Source of the DNA: Lachnospiraceae bacterium
GTDB taxonomy: Bacteria > Bacillota_A > Clostridia > Lachnospirales > Lachnospiraceae
Direction: 5' to 3'
DNA length: 64,000 nucleotides
Assembly: GCA_017626435.1 (NCBI GenBank)
Contig: JAGAIR010000004.1
Coordinates: forward strand, 1-64,000
The notes under the pieces were generated by a model. The model made no database searches. It was not told where the DNA came from and was given only the letters and a program-made list of their open reading frames with translations. Of this stretch, positions 37,425-46,446 are shown piece by piece; within the stretch, counting starts at the first letter, position 1; the number at the start of each line of letters is the position of its first letter. The translations under genes and the position numbers were made by a program.

Positions 37425-38309
37425 CTAAAAATTTTTATTCTGAAATATCCTCGAAAATAATCCCGCAATTCCCTTTCCTCTGCCATCCGGTTCCCTTTTC
37501 TGTCTGTCATCCTCCAGAACAAGAGCAAGTTCCAGTAATGCTCTGGCAGATGGTGCATTGGGATAGACAACCGAAACTGGCTGTTGTTTCATAACAGCTT
37601 TTGAAAGTTTGTCATCATATGGAATTGCTCCCAGATACTCCATTTTCATTCCCAAAAACCTGTTGACTACAATATTTAACTTATTGTAGAGATCTTTCCC
37701 CTCTTCACAGCTCTGAATCCGGTTTCCCACCATTTTAATATTGGTGTTCCCTGAATCAAAATCCGGATGACGGTGTAATGTCTTCAACAGAGCATAGGCA
37801 TCGGTAATAGAAGTCGGTTCCGGTGTAGCCAGCAGAAGAACCTCTGCACTGGCCGCTACCAGCTCCATAACGGCATCTGAAATCCCTGCCCCAGTATCTA
37901 TGATCACAACATCTGCATAATGGTCCAGTTCGTACATCATATTGACCAGACTTAAAATTTGATCCCTGCTTAAATTGGTCATCTCCCGCAGACCGGAGCC
38001 ACCAGATATAAATCCGATATTCTCCGGACCAGCTGAAATAATATCCTGAATGCTCCTGCCGTGAAACATCATATCTGCCAAATTGTACTTTGGCCGGATT
38101 CCCAACATTACTTCAATATTTGCCAGGCCAAAATCTGCATCCAGAATAACAACACGTTTCCCCAAACGGCTTAATTGTATCGCCAGATTTACAGAAACGT
38201 TAGACTTTCCTACACCACCCTTTCCACTGGTAACAGTAATCACTCTGGCAAGATGCTGCTGTCTATTCTGTTGTTTGATAATATTTCTCAACTGTTGCGC
38301 CTGATCCAT
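37425..38309 (-). CDS. flhG: MinD-like ATPase FlhG (FleN/YlxH), flagellar number regulator
   Basis: A 294-residue P-loop ATPase. The N-terminal MDQAQQLRNIIKQQ matches the DQAxxLR activator helix that stimulates FlhF GTPase. The deviant Walker A TSGKGGVGKSNVSVNL (about 27-42) and the DADFGLANIEVMLG and VVIDTGAGIS segments are MinD-type, but the C-terminal amphipathic end is modified (GLFSRIFQNKNF). FlhG with FlhF sets number and place of flagella. Its ATG overlaps the flhF stop by one base (TGATG), so the pair is coupled. Confidence 0.95.
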   Translation of the reverse strand: MDQAQQLRNIIKQQNRQQHLARVITVTSGKGGVGKSNVSVNLAIQLSRLGKRVVILDADFGLANIEVMLGIRPKYNLADMMFHGRSIQDIISAGPENIGFISGGSGLREMTNLSRDQILSLVNMMYELDHYADVVIIDTGAGISDAVMELVAASAEVLLLATPEPTSITDAYALLKTLHRHPDFDSGNTNIKMVGNRIQSCEEGKDLYNKLNIVVNRFLGMKMEYLGAIPYDDKLSKAVMKQQPVSVVYPNAPSARALLELALVLEDDRQKREPDGRGKGIAGLFSRIFQNKNF

Positions 38310-39565
38310 CAGCTATTCCCTCCCAGAAGCTGCTTCGCCATCTTCTGTGCATCCGCCTTTCCAATATCATCTGGCACATTCTGCCCCCATGTCATATAGG
38401 ATAATGGGGCACCTGTGAGCATACGGATATTCAACACATTTCCAATGGCATCTGTCTCATCCAATTTCGTAAATATAAGATTATACTTTGTAATTTCTGA
38501 ATAGGACTTTGATATTTTTACCAAGTCCTTATACTTTGTAGTGGCACTCAGCACCAGAAATACCTCCCGCTCTGTTTCGGGAACCATTTCCAACAGATGC
38601 TGAATATCCTCTTTCTGTTCTTGATTATTATGGGAACGGCCTGCTGTATCAATCAGCACAAGATCAAACTCCTCCAGCTCCTCCATGGTCTTTCCCATCT
38701 CATCAGAAGAATACACTACCTTTAACGGAATACCCAGAATGTTTGCATATGTCTTCAACTGTTCTACCGCAGCGATCCGATAGGTATCTGATGTAACCAA
38801 CGCCACCTTGACCTTTCTGGACAGCTTCAAAGTAGATGCAATTTTTGCAATGGTAGTTGTCTTTCCGACACCAGTAGGTCCGATAAAGAAAATAAACTTT
38901 GTCCGTTTGGAATGAATATCGATCAGTTGTGGAGGTCCGATCTTCAGTACAATCTTCTGGTATACTCCAGATAAAATATTGTCCAGGGAAGATTCTTTCT
39001 TTAAACTTCCTTCGATATCCTCAATGATCTGTTCCACATAGGCCGGATCTACTTCATTCTGTATCATCTGGGAACGGATCAGCTGCAGATAGGACTGTGT
39101 CTTATCCTGCTCTTTCTCCGTTTCTTTTTCCTCCTCCGGAGCGTTCATCTGCTTTTTTAATAAATCCTGCAGATTATCCAGTTTCTGCTCAATGATATTT
39201 GCCTCTTCGAAAGCCTCTTCTTTCGAATCCTCCTCCCGGATCAGATTATTTTTCACTATAATTTCTTCTTTTTTCGCCTGGGCAACTGCCTGCTTGGAAT
39301 CAGGTGCCGGCTGAAATTCCTGGCTCTTGATCGCCTGCTGAAGTTTGTCAAAATCAGGGAACGAATCATCCCCTTCTTCCTTCTGTTCTGGCAATACTTC
39401 ATCTATTGCAGCCGTCACCTCTACACTTTCCTTGCGGAAGAGCCTGTAAATTCCCTTTGGCTCTGTCTTTTTTACATTCATAATGACAGTGTCTTTTCCT
39501 AACTCTTCCTTTGCCATCCTGATGGCATCCTCTTCTGTTTTCGCTATATATTTCTTAATAACCAC
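38309..39565 (-). CDS. flhF: SRP-family GTPase FlhF, flagellar positioning
   Basis: A 418-residue protein with an N-terminal basic domain (MVIKKYIAKTEEDAIRMAKE), a highly charged linker (about 60-160), then the N and G domains of SRP GTPases: FIGPTGVGKTTTIAK (P-loop about 229-237), DTYRIAAVEQLKTYA, LVLIDTAGRSHNN and FTKLDETDAIG. The start is GTG at 39565, overlapping the flhA stop by one base. It works with FlhG to mark where a flagellum is built. Confidence 0.96.
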   Translation of the reverse strand: MVIKKYIAKTEEDAIRMAKEELGKDTVIMNVKKTEPKGIYRLFRKESVEVTAAIDEVLPEQKEEGDDSFPDFDKLQQAIKSQEFQPAPDSKQAVAQAKKEEIIVKNNLIREEDSKEEAFEEANIIEQKLDNLQDLLKKQMNAPEEEKETEKEQDKTQSYLQLIRSQMIQNEVDPAYVEQIIEDIEGSLKKESSLDNILSGVYQKIVLKIGPPQLIDIHSKRTKFIFFIGPTGVGKTTTIAKIASTLKLSRKVKVALVTSDTYRIAAVEQLKTYANILGIPLKVVYSSDEMGKTMEELEEFDLVLIDTAGRSHNNQEQKEDIQHLLEMVPETEREVFLVLSATTKYKDLVKISKSYSEITKYNLIFTKLDETDAIGNVLNIRMLTGAPLSYMTWGQNVPDDIGKADAQKMAKQLLGGNS

Positions 39566-41598
39566 TATACTGTCACCATCCCTATCGACTGTAATTCTAC
39601 ATCATTTTCGATTTCATTATAGGATACTACGATCAGATCCTTAAACTGCTCTTCTGTTATCTTCTTAAAATACATACGCACTATCGGTGAAGTTATGATA
39701 ATCGGATTCTTCCCCAGCTCTTCCATCTTATCCACTTCATCCTTCACTGACTCCAGAATATTCTTTGTCCTTTCAGGGTCCAGATTGATATATGCCCCCT
39801 GTTCTGTTTGTTTTACAGAACTCATGATTTCCTGCTCTATTTTAGGATCTAATGTCACAACACTTGTCATTTCATTAGCTGGGAAATACTTGTTAGAAAT
39901 CGCCCTTTTCAGATTTTGACGCACATATTCCGTTAAAACATCCGTATCCCTGGTCGTTGTAGCATTGTCTGCCAGCGTCTCAAAAATTGTTACAAGGTCG
40001 CGGATAGAAATCCCTTCCCGAAGTAGGTTCTGCAATACCTTTTGAATTTCACCAACTCCCAGCAGCTTAGGCACAAGCTCTGAAACCAGCGTTGTATTCT
40101 GCTCCTGTATGTTATTGATGAGGTTCTGCACATCCTGTCGCGTCAGAAGCTCATCCAGATGATAACGGATCACCTCCGTTAAATGGGTTGCAATGATAGA
40201 AGGTGGATCTACTACTGTGTATCCTAAGGACTCTGCCCGTTCTCTCTGCCCCTCTGTTATCCAGATAGCCGGAAGATGGAAAGAAGGTTCAAAAGTTGGA
40301 ATACCTGTGATTTCTTCCTCGACATATCCTGGATTCATTGCCATGTAATGGTCAAACAGAATTTCTCCTTCACTGACCGGAACACCTTTTATTTTAATCA
40401 CATACTGGTTTGGATTCAGCTGGATATTATCCCTCAGACGTATCATCGGCACGACACAGCCCAATTCCAGGGCCACCTGTCTACGTATCATAACCACACG
40501 GTCCAGCAGATCACCACCCTGATTTACATCGGCAAGAGGAATGATTCCATATCCAAATTCCAGCTCAATGGGGTCAACCTGCAGCAGGGAGACCACATTT
40601 TCCGGACGGCGTATCTCCTCCGCCGACTCCTCTTCCGTATTAACCTCTTCTTCTATATCCTGTACTTCCAGAGTAGTTTCAATAGCACGTCCCGCAGCGA
40701 TAAAGAGAACTGCATAGCCGACACAGAGCAATGTCTGCAGTGGAGTCGCAAAGCCAAGAAATGCCATGGTCCCCCCGACAATATACAGTACTTTTGGAAT
40801 GGAAAACAACTGTTTGACCAGCACATTTCCCAAATCAGACTCTTTGGAAACCTTCGTTACCAGAACACCAGTAGAAAGCGAAATAACGAGAGACGGAATC
40901 TGTGAAACGAGACCATCACCGATGGTCAGGATTGCATATTTTTGTAATGCTTCGTTCATTTCCATCCCCTGCATTACAATACCCAGAATCAAGCCACCTA
41001 CAAAATTTATGAACGTTATGATCAGACCTGCTGTGGCATCTCCCTTTACATACTTGGAAGCACCATCCATTGCTCCGAAAAAGGCTGATTCATCCTGAAT
41101 CTTCTGTCTTCGCTCCTTTGCCTGGGCATCATTGATAGCACCAGTATTTAAGTCCGCATCAATAGCCATCTGTTTACCCGGCATAGCATCCAGTGTAAAA
41201 CGTGCGGTTACTTCTGAAACACGCTCAGATCCCTTATTGATCACAATAAACTGAATAATGATCAGAATAAAGAATACAACAGTACCTACTACCAGATTAC
41301 CTCCACCTACAAAGTTACCAAAGGTTTCAACCACATTACCAGCGTATCCTTTCAGCAAAATATTTCTTGTGGAACCTACATTTAACGAAATCCGGAAAAG
41401 CGTTGTCATCAAAAGCAGCGTTGGAAAAGACGACATGCTCAATGCTTCCTTTGAGAACAATGCATTAAACAATATGACCAATGCAAGACCAATGTTTAAT
41501 AAGATGAGTGCATCCAACAATAATGTAGGAATTGGCACGATTAGAAATACAATCGGAACCAATATGTATAGTCCCAGAATCAAATCAGATCTTTGCAT
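39565..41598 (-). CDS. flhA: Flagellar export gate protein FlhA
   Basis: A 677-residue membrane protein of the type III export gate. About eight membrane helices occupy the first 320 residues, including the FHIPEP-type ion-channel loop region (VSEVTARFTLDAMPGKQMAID, ADLNTGAINDAQAKERRQK). The remaining cytoplasmic part binds export chaperones (FGYGIIPLADVNQGGDLLDR, then the DLVTIFETLADNATTTRD block). Length is typical (675-690). It lies between flhB and flhF, as in Bacillus. Confidence 0.97.
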   Translation of the reverse strand: MQRSDLILGLYILVPIVFLIVPIPTLLLDALILLNIGLALVILFNALFSKEALSMSSFPTLLLMTTLFRISLNVGSTRNILLKGYAGNVVETFGNFVGGGNLVVGTVVFFILIIIQFIVINKGSERVSEVTARFTLDAMPGKQMAIDADLNTGAINDAQAKERRQKIQDESAFFGAMDGASKYVKGDATAGLIITFINFVGGLILGIVMQGMEMNEALQKYAILTIGDGLVSQIPSLVISLSTGVLVTKVSKESDLGNVLVKQLFSIPKVLYIVGGTMAFLGFATPLQTLLCVGYAVLFIAAGRAIETTLEVQDIEEEVNTEEESAEEIRRPENVVSLLQVDPIELEFGYGIIPLADVNQGGDLLDRVVMIRRQVALELGCVVPMIRLRDNIQLNPNQYVIKIKGVPVSEGEILFDHYMAMNPGYVEEEITGIPTFEPSFHLPAIWITEGQRERAESLGYTVVDPPSIIATHLTEVIRYHLDELLTRQDVQNLINNIQEQNTTLVSELVPKLLGVGEIQKVLQNLLREGISIRDLVTIFETLADNATTTRDTDVLTEYVRQNLKRAISNKYFPANEMTSVVTLDPKIEQEIMSSVKQTEQGAYINLDPERTKNILESVKDEVDKMEELGKNPIIITSPIVRMYFKKITEEQFKDLIVVSYNEIENDVELQSIGMVTV

Positions 41599-41628
41599 GC
41601 TTATTACTCCTTCTCTCCAAATTTATCT

Positions 41629-42762
41629 CTATCTATCAAGTTTTCCCTTTAATCCATATACATAAGCCAAAACCTCCGCCACCATCTGATACAGCTCCGG
41701 AGGAATCTCTGACCCTATCTCCACATTGTGATACAACATTCTTGCCAGAGGTTTATTTTCTACAATCTCAATTGTGTTTTCCCTTGCTACATCTTTAATC
41801 TTCTGTGCCAGAAAATCAGCTCCCTTTGCAATCACTACCGGAGCCTGGTGCTTTTCCTTATCATAAAGGATAGCCACTGCCAGATGTGTCGGATTAGTAA
41901 TTACTACATCTGCCTTAGGCAATTCCTGCATCATACGGCGCTGAGAAGCCTGCTGCATTCTTGCCCTCTGCTGGCTTTTTACTTTCGGATCCCCTTCTGA
42001 CTGTTTGTATTCATCCTTTACTTCCTGTTTGGACATCATCATATCATTATGGAATTTCCATTTCTGATAAAAAAAGTCTACCGCTGCAATCGCAGCAAAA
42101 AAAAGACTGATCCGTAACCCAATATCCAGAACTGTTGTTCTAATCAGCTCAATGGCCTGGGGAAGAGTATAGGAATACATATTCAATACCATCGCCCACT
42201 GATCCCGGAGATAATCATATACCACATATGCCAGAACCAGAACCTTTGCCGTGGACTTAAACAGATCCATAAGCTTGTCCTTAGAAAACAGGTTTTTCAC
42301 GCCATTCACCGGATTAAACCGATCCAGTTTCGGTTTCAACGGCTCTCCTGTCACCTTCCACTTTACCTGTATAATGATGGAAATCACCGTAACAACGAAG
42401 GCAGCAAAAAACAATGGTAATGCAGTGATGATAATATATCCAATCGTATCACTCAAAATGGAACAGGCACGGTTCAGATTAAATTCTTCCTGGGAATAAT
42501 CTGCAAGCTTCCCCAGGGTCGATTGAAAATTTCCCATAAAACGGTTACCGAAAAAGCCTATCATCACTTTTAGCAGAGCAAAAAAAGTCAATAAAACCGC
42601 TGCTGTAGTGACATCAATACTCTTCATGGTCTGCCCCTTTTTCCGGGCATCCTCTAACTTTTTAGCGGTAGGCTCTTCTGTTTTTTCTCCGGATGGTCCA
42701 TCCTTTGCAAACAACTGCAAATCATAGACAAGATAATGCCTGTCCTTTTCTGCTCTCTTCAT
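41629..42762 (-). CDS. flhB: Flagellar export switch protein FlhB
   Basis: A 377-residue protein with four membrane helices, then a cytoplasmic domain with the autocleavage site NPTH (about 290-293, DVVITNPTHLAVAILY). Cutting there switches export from hook to filament substrates. The N-terminal DGPSGEKTEEPTAKKLEDARKKGQ is family-typical. The frame opens at 42777, but ATG 42762 has a GGAG six bases ahead and is preferred. A possible internal promoter (42812-42840) lies just upstream. Confidence 0.95.
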   Translation of the reverse strand: MKRAEKDRHYLVYDLQLFAKDGPSGEKTEEPTAKKLEDARKKGQTMKSIDVTTAAVLLTFFALLKVMIGFFGNRFMGNFQSTLGKLADYSQEEFNLNRACSILSDTIGYIIITALPLFFAAFVVTVISIIIQVKWKVTGEPLKPKLDRFNPVNGVKNLFSKDKLMDLFKSTAKVLVLAYVVYDYLRDQWAMVLNMYSYTLPQAIELIRTTVLDIGLRISLFFAAIAAVDFFYQKWKFHNDMMMSKQEVKDEYKQSEGDPKVKSQQRARMQQASQRRMMQELPKADVVITNPTHLAVAILYDKEKHQAPVVIAKGADFLAQKIKDVARENTIEIVENKPLARMLYHNVEIGSEIPPELYQMVAEVLAYVYGLKGKLDR

Positions 42763-42811
42763 TTCCTGCTCCATCATCCCAAATATGATCGGGGTCCTTT
42801 ACATCTCTTAT

Positions 42812-42840
42812 ACTATAAACCATTTGTCGAAAAATAGCAA
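42812..42840 (-). promoter_or_regulatory. Candidate internal promoter ahead of flhB
   Basis: On the minus strand TTGCTA (42840-42835) and TATAGT (42817-42812) are 17 bases apart in the 90-base gap between fliR and flhB, one of the longer gaps in the operon. It could give extra flhB-onward transcription; not tested. Confidence 0.35.
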
Positions 42841-42854
42841 TCTGATGCATGGCA

Positions 42855-43631
42855 TCATCCCTGGGGTGCCAGGGCATTCACAAACAGATGGGTTAATTTC
42901 TGCATTTCCTGAAATAAAAAATCGGTTACATTTGGCATCAATGCCATAAGCATAAACAAAAGAAATAATCCCACGAACACCTTCAATTGCATACCGATCA
43001 CGAACATGTTCATCTGAGGTGCAACTTTCGCCAATATTCCCAATACCACATTGATCACCAGAATACAGGAAAAAATAGGAAGTATGATCCGAAATCCAAT
43101 AATAAAATAATCCGTGATATAAGTAATCATAATCGGCAGAAAATTGCCATTTATATTTGCTCCTCCAATGGGTATCATCTGATAAGAATCATATATTGCA
43201 TCAATAAGAAAATAATGCATATCAGATACAACAAACAAAACAAGAAAAAGCTGGCTGAATAAATTTGCCGATATCGTCGACTGGATATTCGTTGCCGGAT
43301 CAAACTCCATCGCCATAGAAAAACCGATTTCCATATCTATCATATGACCGGAAAGACTCAGAATATACAGACAAAAGCCAGAAGCAATACCGATCATCAA
43401 GCCGGTGATAGACTCCTGAAGGATCAATATGGTGTACCCAAGGATCCCAACATATTCTACAGACGTATAATCCACAATATTTAATGCAATGATCGTAAAA
43501 AACACTGCCAGCCCTGCTTTCACTTTCCGGGGAATGTTCATCGAATTGAAAAATGGAGCTGCCACCATCATCGAAGAAATCCTCACCAGAATAAGCAGGA
43601 TATATTCTAAATATTCAACTGTAAACTGCAA
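42855..43631 (-). CDS. fliR: Flagellar export gate protein FliR
   Basis: A 258-residue membrane protein with about six helices, part of the FliPQR export channel. Landmarks: ILVRISSMMVAAPFFNSMNIPRKVKAG near the start and SMAMEFDPATNIQSTISANLFSQLFLVLFV in the middle, typical of FliR/SpaR. The start appears to be TTG at 43631 (MQFTVEYLEYILL) with a GAGG close by; no ATG of suitable position exists. It follows fliQ by 53 bases. Confidence 0.95.
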   Translation of the reverse strand: MQFTVEYLEYILLILVRISSMMVAAPFFNSMNIPRKVKAGLAVFFTIIALNIVDYTSVEYVGILGYTILILQESITGLMIGIASGFCLYILSLSGHMIDMEIGFSMAMEFDPATNIQSTISANLFSQLFLVLFVVSDMHYFLIDAIYDSYQMIPIGGANINGNFLPIMITYITDYFIIGFRIILPIFSCILVINVVLGILAKVAPQMNMFVIGMQLKVFVGLFLLFMLMALMPNVTDFLFQEMQKLTHLFVNALAPQG

Positions 43632-43683
43632 ACTTCCTCACTCCTGACCAATCTGGCATCCTGTCTCTCTTCCATCCAGAATA

Positions 43684-43959
43684 CTAGCGTATCTTGATAT
43701 ACTGCGGTATATTCTCCATCAGTTCCACAAACAAATCTGTCATATTATTTAACATCCATCCCCCGCACAAAACTAAAACCAGCATAATCGCCAGAAACTT
43801 TGGCGCAAAAGTCAGAGTCTGTTCCTGAATCGATGTTATCGTCTGAAAAATACTGATGATCAATCCAACCACCAAAGATACGATCAGCATAGGTGCAGAT
43901 GTCTTTACAATGACCCATACAACTTCTCTGGCAATATCTATCACTGTTGCCTCTGTCAT
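43684..43959 (-). CDS. fliQ: Flagellar export gate protein FliQ
   Basis: A 91-residue protein with two membrane helices: APMLIVSLVVGLIISIFQTITSIQEQTLTFAPK is the signature FliQ spelling across the cytoplasmic turn. It is part of the FliPQR helical channel. ATG 43959 has a GAGG six bases upstream; the frame opens four codons earlier. It follows fliP by 84 bases. Confidence 0.95.
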   Translation of the reverse strand: MTEATVIDIAREVVWVIVKTSAPMLIVSLVVGLIISIFQTITSIQEQTLTFAPKFLAIMLVLVLCGGWMLNNMTDLFVELMENIPQYIKIR

Positions 43960-44043
43960 GCTCAACCTCATTTCTGCGCTGCCTTTACAGATCTCCAGGT
44001 TTGTGACAGGCAGCGCACAGACACAAACTTACTCTCATATTTA

Positions 44044-44892
44044 TTACTGAAACGACTGAACTAACTGACTGACTATCAGATTCCATCCATCTGCCAGAAC
44101 AAATAACAATATCTTAAACGGCAGGGATATCGTTGTCGGCGGCAGCATCATCATACCCATAGACATCAGTGTAGATGCCACAACCATATCAATTACAATA
44201 AACGGAAGATAAATCAAAAATCCAATAATAAATGCAGTCCGCAGTTCGCTGATGATAAAAGCCGGAATAATCGTAGTTATAGATATATCATCATAATCCT
44301 TAATTTCATCAGAAGAGGTTCCATTAATCGTCATAAACAGCTTTAAGTCTTTATCCCTGGTCTGCTTCAGCATAAATGTCCGAAGTGGCGCCGTCCCTGC
44401 CTCTATCGCCTGTTTCTGATTCAGCGTTCCTGCCTCATAGGGCTTAACCGCTTCATCATACACCTGGTTAAAAACTGGTGACATAATTGCAAATGTCATA
44501 AATAACGCCAGACCAACTAACACCTGGTTTGGCGGAGTTGTCTGTGTTCCCAGTGCCGTTCGTACAAAATGCAAAACCACAATAATTCTGGTAAATGATG
44601 TCACCATGATTAAAATGGACGGCGCCAATGCTAAAACAGTCAATAATATCAAAATCTGCAAGGTAGATTCCAAGCTGGCACTGCCGGCATTTGATGTAAT
44701 ATTCAGATCTAATGTATTATCATCTGCATCTGCTTCTCCGCTTATTTCCTGCTTTGTTGTATCGTCTACCCTGCTTTTTGTTGCCATAACATATGCCGGA
44801 TTAGATACAGAAAAGGTCAGTATAAACATGGCACATATCACCAATGTACGTATTACTGACCTCTGAAATTTCTTATTTTTCAATCGACTCAT
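44044..44892 (-). CDS. fliP: Flagellar export gate protein FliP
   Basis: A 282-residue protein with a cleavable-type signal segment (VIRTLVICAMFILTFSVSN), a short polar region, then the FliP core. The core begins LQILILLTVLALAPSILIMVTSFTRIIVVL and contains LRTAFIIGFLIYLPFIVIDMV and SMGMMMLPPTTISLPFK. Five FliP subunits form the main export pore. Start ATG 44892 is chosen over a TTG three codons earlier. It follows fliO by 15 bases. Confidence 0.96.
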   Translation of the reverse strand: MSRLKNKKFQRSVIRTLVICAMFILTFSVSNPAYVMATKSRVDDTTKQEISGEADADDNTLDLNITSNAGSASLESTLQILILLTVLALAPSILIMVTSFTRIIVVLHFVRTALGTQTTPPNQVLVGLALFMTFAIMSPVFNQVYDEAVKPYEAGTLNQKQAIEAGTAPLRTFMLKQTRDKDLKLFMTINGTSSDEIKDYDDISITTIIPAFIISELRTAFIIGFLIYLPFIVIDMVVASTLMSMGMMMLPPTTISLPFKILLFVLADGWNLIVSQLVQSFQ

Positions 44893-44907
44893 GAATACCA
44901 ACCTTTT

Positions 44908-45285
44908 CTATCGTTTTTTACTTTTTTTCAATTGCTGCTTTACCATCTCTCCAAACACTTCTCCGAAACTGGTACTTTGTAATTGCACTTCTTCCAATGA
45001 CAGCTGCCCTTCATCTAATTCTGTAAGTACAGTAATCTGTTCCTTACATACAGCTACTGCAACATACTTCTCTCCCAGTTTCAATATGCAAATTTGCTTT
45101 CCCGGTCCCATAGAAAAGGACTCCACCACATGGATATTCTGTGACTTGTTTTTTAACATCCCCGATTTGGCATACCATCTGGTAAAATAGTAAGAAGCAA
45201 ACAGAATCAAGACAAAAAAAATCAATAAGATAATTAGCTTAATAAAGCTGGCAAATGTAGACGTTCCTATTAAAAACACAGACAT
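44908..45285 (-). CDS. fliO: Flagellar biosynthesis protein FliO (FliZ-type)
   Basis: A 125-residue protein with a short outer N-terminus, one membrane helix (about 15-35), then a small cytoplasmic domain (NIHVVESFSMGPGKQICILKLGEKYVAVAVCKEQITVLTEL) of the FliO/FliZ fold. FliO helps assemble the FliPQR core. It has a GGAGG ribosome-binding site. It starts only 26 bases after fliY; in Bacillus cheY occupies this spot. Confidence 0.85.
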   Translation of the reverse strand: MSVFLIGTSTFASFIKLIILLIFFVLILFASYYFTRWYAKSGMLKNKSQNIHVVESFSMGPGKQICILKLGEKYVAVAVCKEQITVLTELDEGQLSLEEVQLQSTSFGEVFGEMVKQQLKKSKKR

Positions 45286-45311
45286 ATCTACACCTCCAGC
45301 TCTACTTTTCC

Positions 45312-46442
45312 TTATTTTGTAATCTCTGTAATACGGATACCAAAATTCTCCTCGATTACTACAACTTCGCCTTTCGCTACAAACTTGCCATTTACCAGTA
45401 TATCAACCGGCTCTCCTGCCAGCTTGTTTAACTCAATAATTGTTCCCGGTGAAAAATCAAGGATTTCCTTAATGGATTTATTGGAACGTCCCAATTCAAC
45501 AGTCACCTCTAACGGAACATCCATGATCAGATCAATGTTCTCCTGCTGCATTAAAGGACTTACTCCAGCATTAAACGGCTGGAACTGTGCAGGCTGAACA
45601 TTTACATTCTGTGCAGGCATCATATAAGGCTGCTGCATCATAGAGGAATCCATCGCTGGCTGCTGCATTACAGGCTGTGGTGCAGCCTGAGGAGCAGGCG
45701 CAGCTGGTGCAGGTACCGGCTGGACAGCAGGCTGTGCTGATGCACCTGCTGTTGCGTCGTTCTCATCAATCCCCGTATCACCAATAAACTTCTTATATAA
45801 TTCTCTTGCAAATTCAAACGGATACAGCTGCATGATCTGACTGTCTACCACATCACCAATCTTCATATCAAATGCAACCTGTACAACTTCTCCTTCCAAA
45901 AAATCAGAAATCGTCACATCATCAATACTATCATTTAAATCCACCAGACTCGCAGTTGGCGGGCTGATATCTACCTTTTTCTCCAGCATAGAAGACAGAG
46001 AAGTAGCCGCCGAACCCATCATCTGGTTCATAGCCTCACTGATCGCACTCAGATGAAGCTCTGTCAGCTCCCCATCTGTATTGGTGCCGTCGCCTCCCAT
46101 CATTAAATCAGTAATAACCTTAACATCCTGCTCTTTTAAAATCAAAACATTATTGCCATCAATTCCATCAATATAAGAAATATGAATGAAGACGCATGGT
46201 CTGTCATACTGGGCAGATATTTCATTGATCGTTACATAAGATACCTTTGGGGTGGTAATCGTAACTTTATTATTTAACAGCGTGGATAACGTCGTTGCCG
46301 CTGTCCCCATATTGATATTGGCAATCTCGCCAACAGCGTCTCTCTCTGCATCAGTCAATGACTCCTCTATAGCTGAAGATGCAGTACTATTTTCAGAACC
46401 TGTTAAGGCATCGATTTCTTCCTGCGATAACATACCATCCAT
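45312..46442 (-). CDS. fliY: Motor switch phosphatase FliY (FliN C-terminal domain)
   Basis: A 376-residue C-ring protein. The N-terminal MDGMLSQEEIDALTG is the CheY-P-binding peptide. A CheC-like domain follows with Asp35-x3-Glu39-x2-Asn42-x22-Pro65 and a second copy near residue 130 (SAISEAMNQMMGSAATS), so CheY-P phosphatase activity is expected. A Pro/Gln/Ala/Met linker spans about 228-295. The C-terminal FliN (SpoA) domain starts LIMDVPLEVTVELGRSNKSI. Its ATG lies five bases past the fliM stop with GGGAGG inside fliM. Length matches Bacillus FliY. Confidence 0.95.
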   Translation of the reverse strand: MDGMLSQEEIDALTGSENSTASSAIEESLTDAERDAVGEIANINMGTAATTLSTLLNNKVTITTPKVSYVTINEISAQYDRPCVFIHISYIDGIDGNNVLILKEQDVKVITDLMMGGDGTNTDGELTELHLSAISEAMNQMMGSAATSLSSMLEKKVDISPPTASLVDLNDSIDDVTISDFLEGEVVQVAFDMKIGDVVDSQIMQLYPFEFARELYKKFIGDTGIDENDATAGASAQPAVQPVPAPAAPAPQAAPQPVMQQPAMDSSMMQQPYMMPAQNVNVQPAQFQPFNAGVSPLMQQENIDLIMDVPLEVTVELGRSNKSIKEILDFSPGTIIELNKLAGEPVDILVNGKFVAKGEVVVIEENFGIRITEITK

Positions 46443-46446
46443 AACT

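Noticed and set aside
40276..40905. Plus-strand ORF of 209 codons inside flhA
   Set aside because: Antisense of a certain gene, no ribosome-binding site and no family resemblance.
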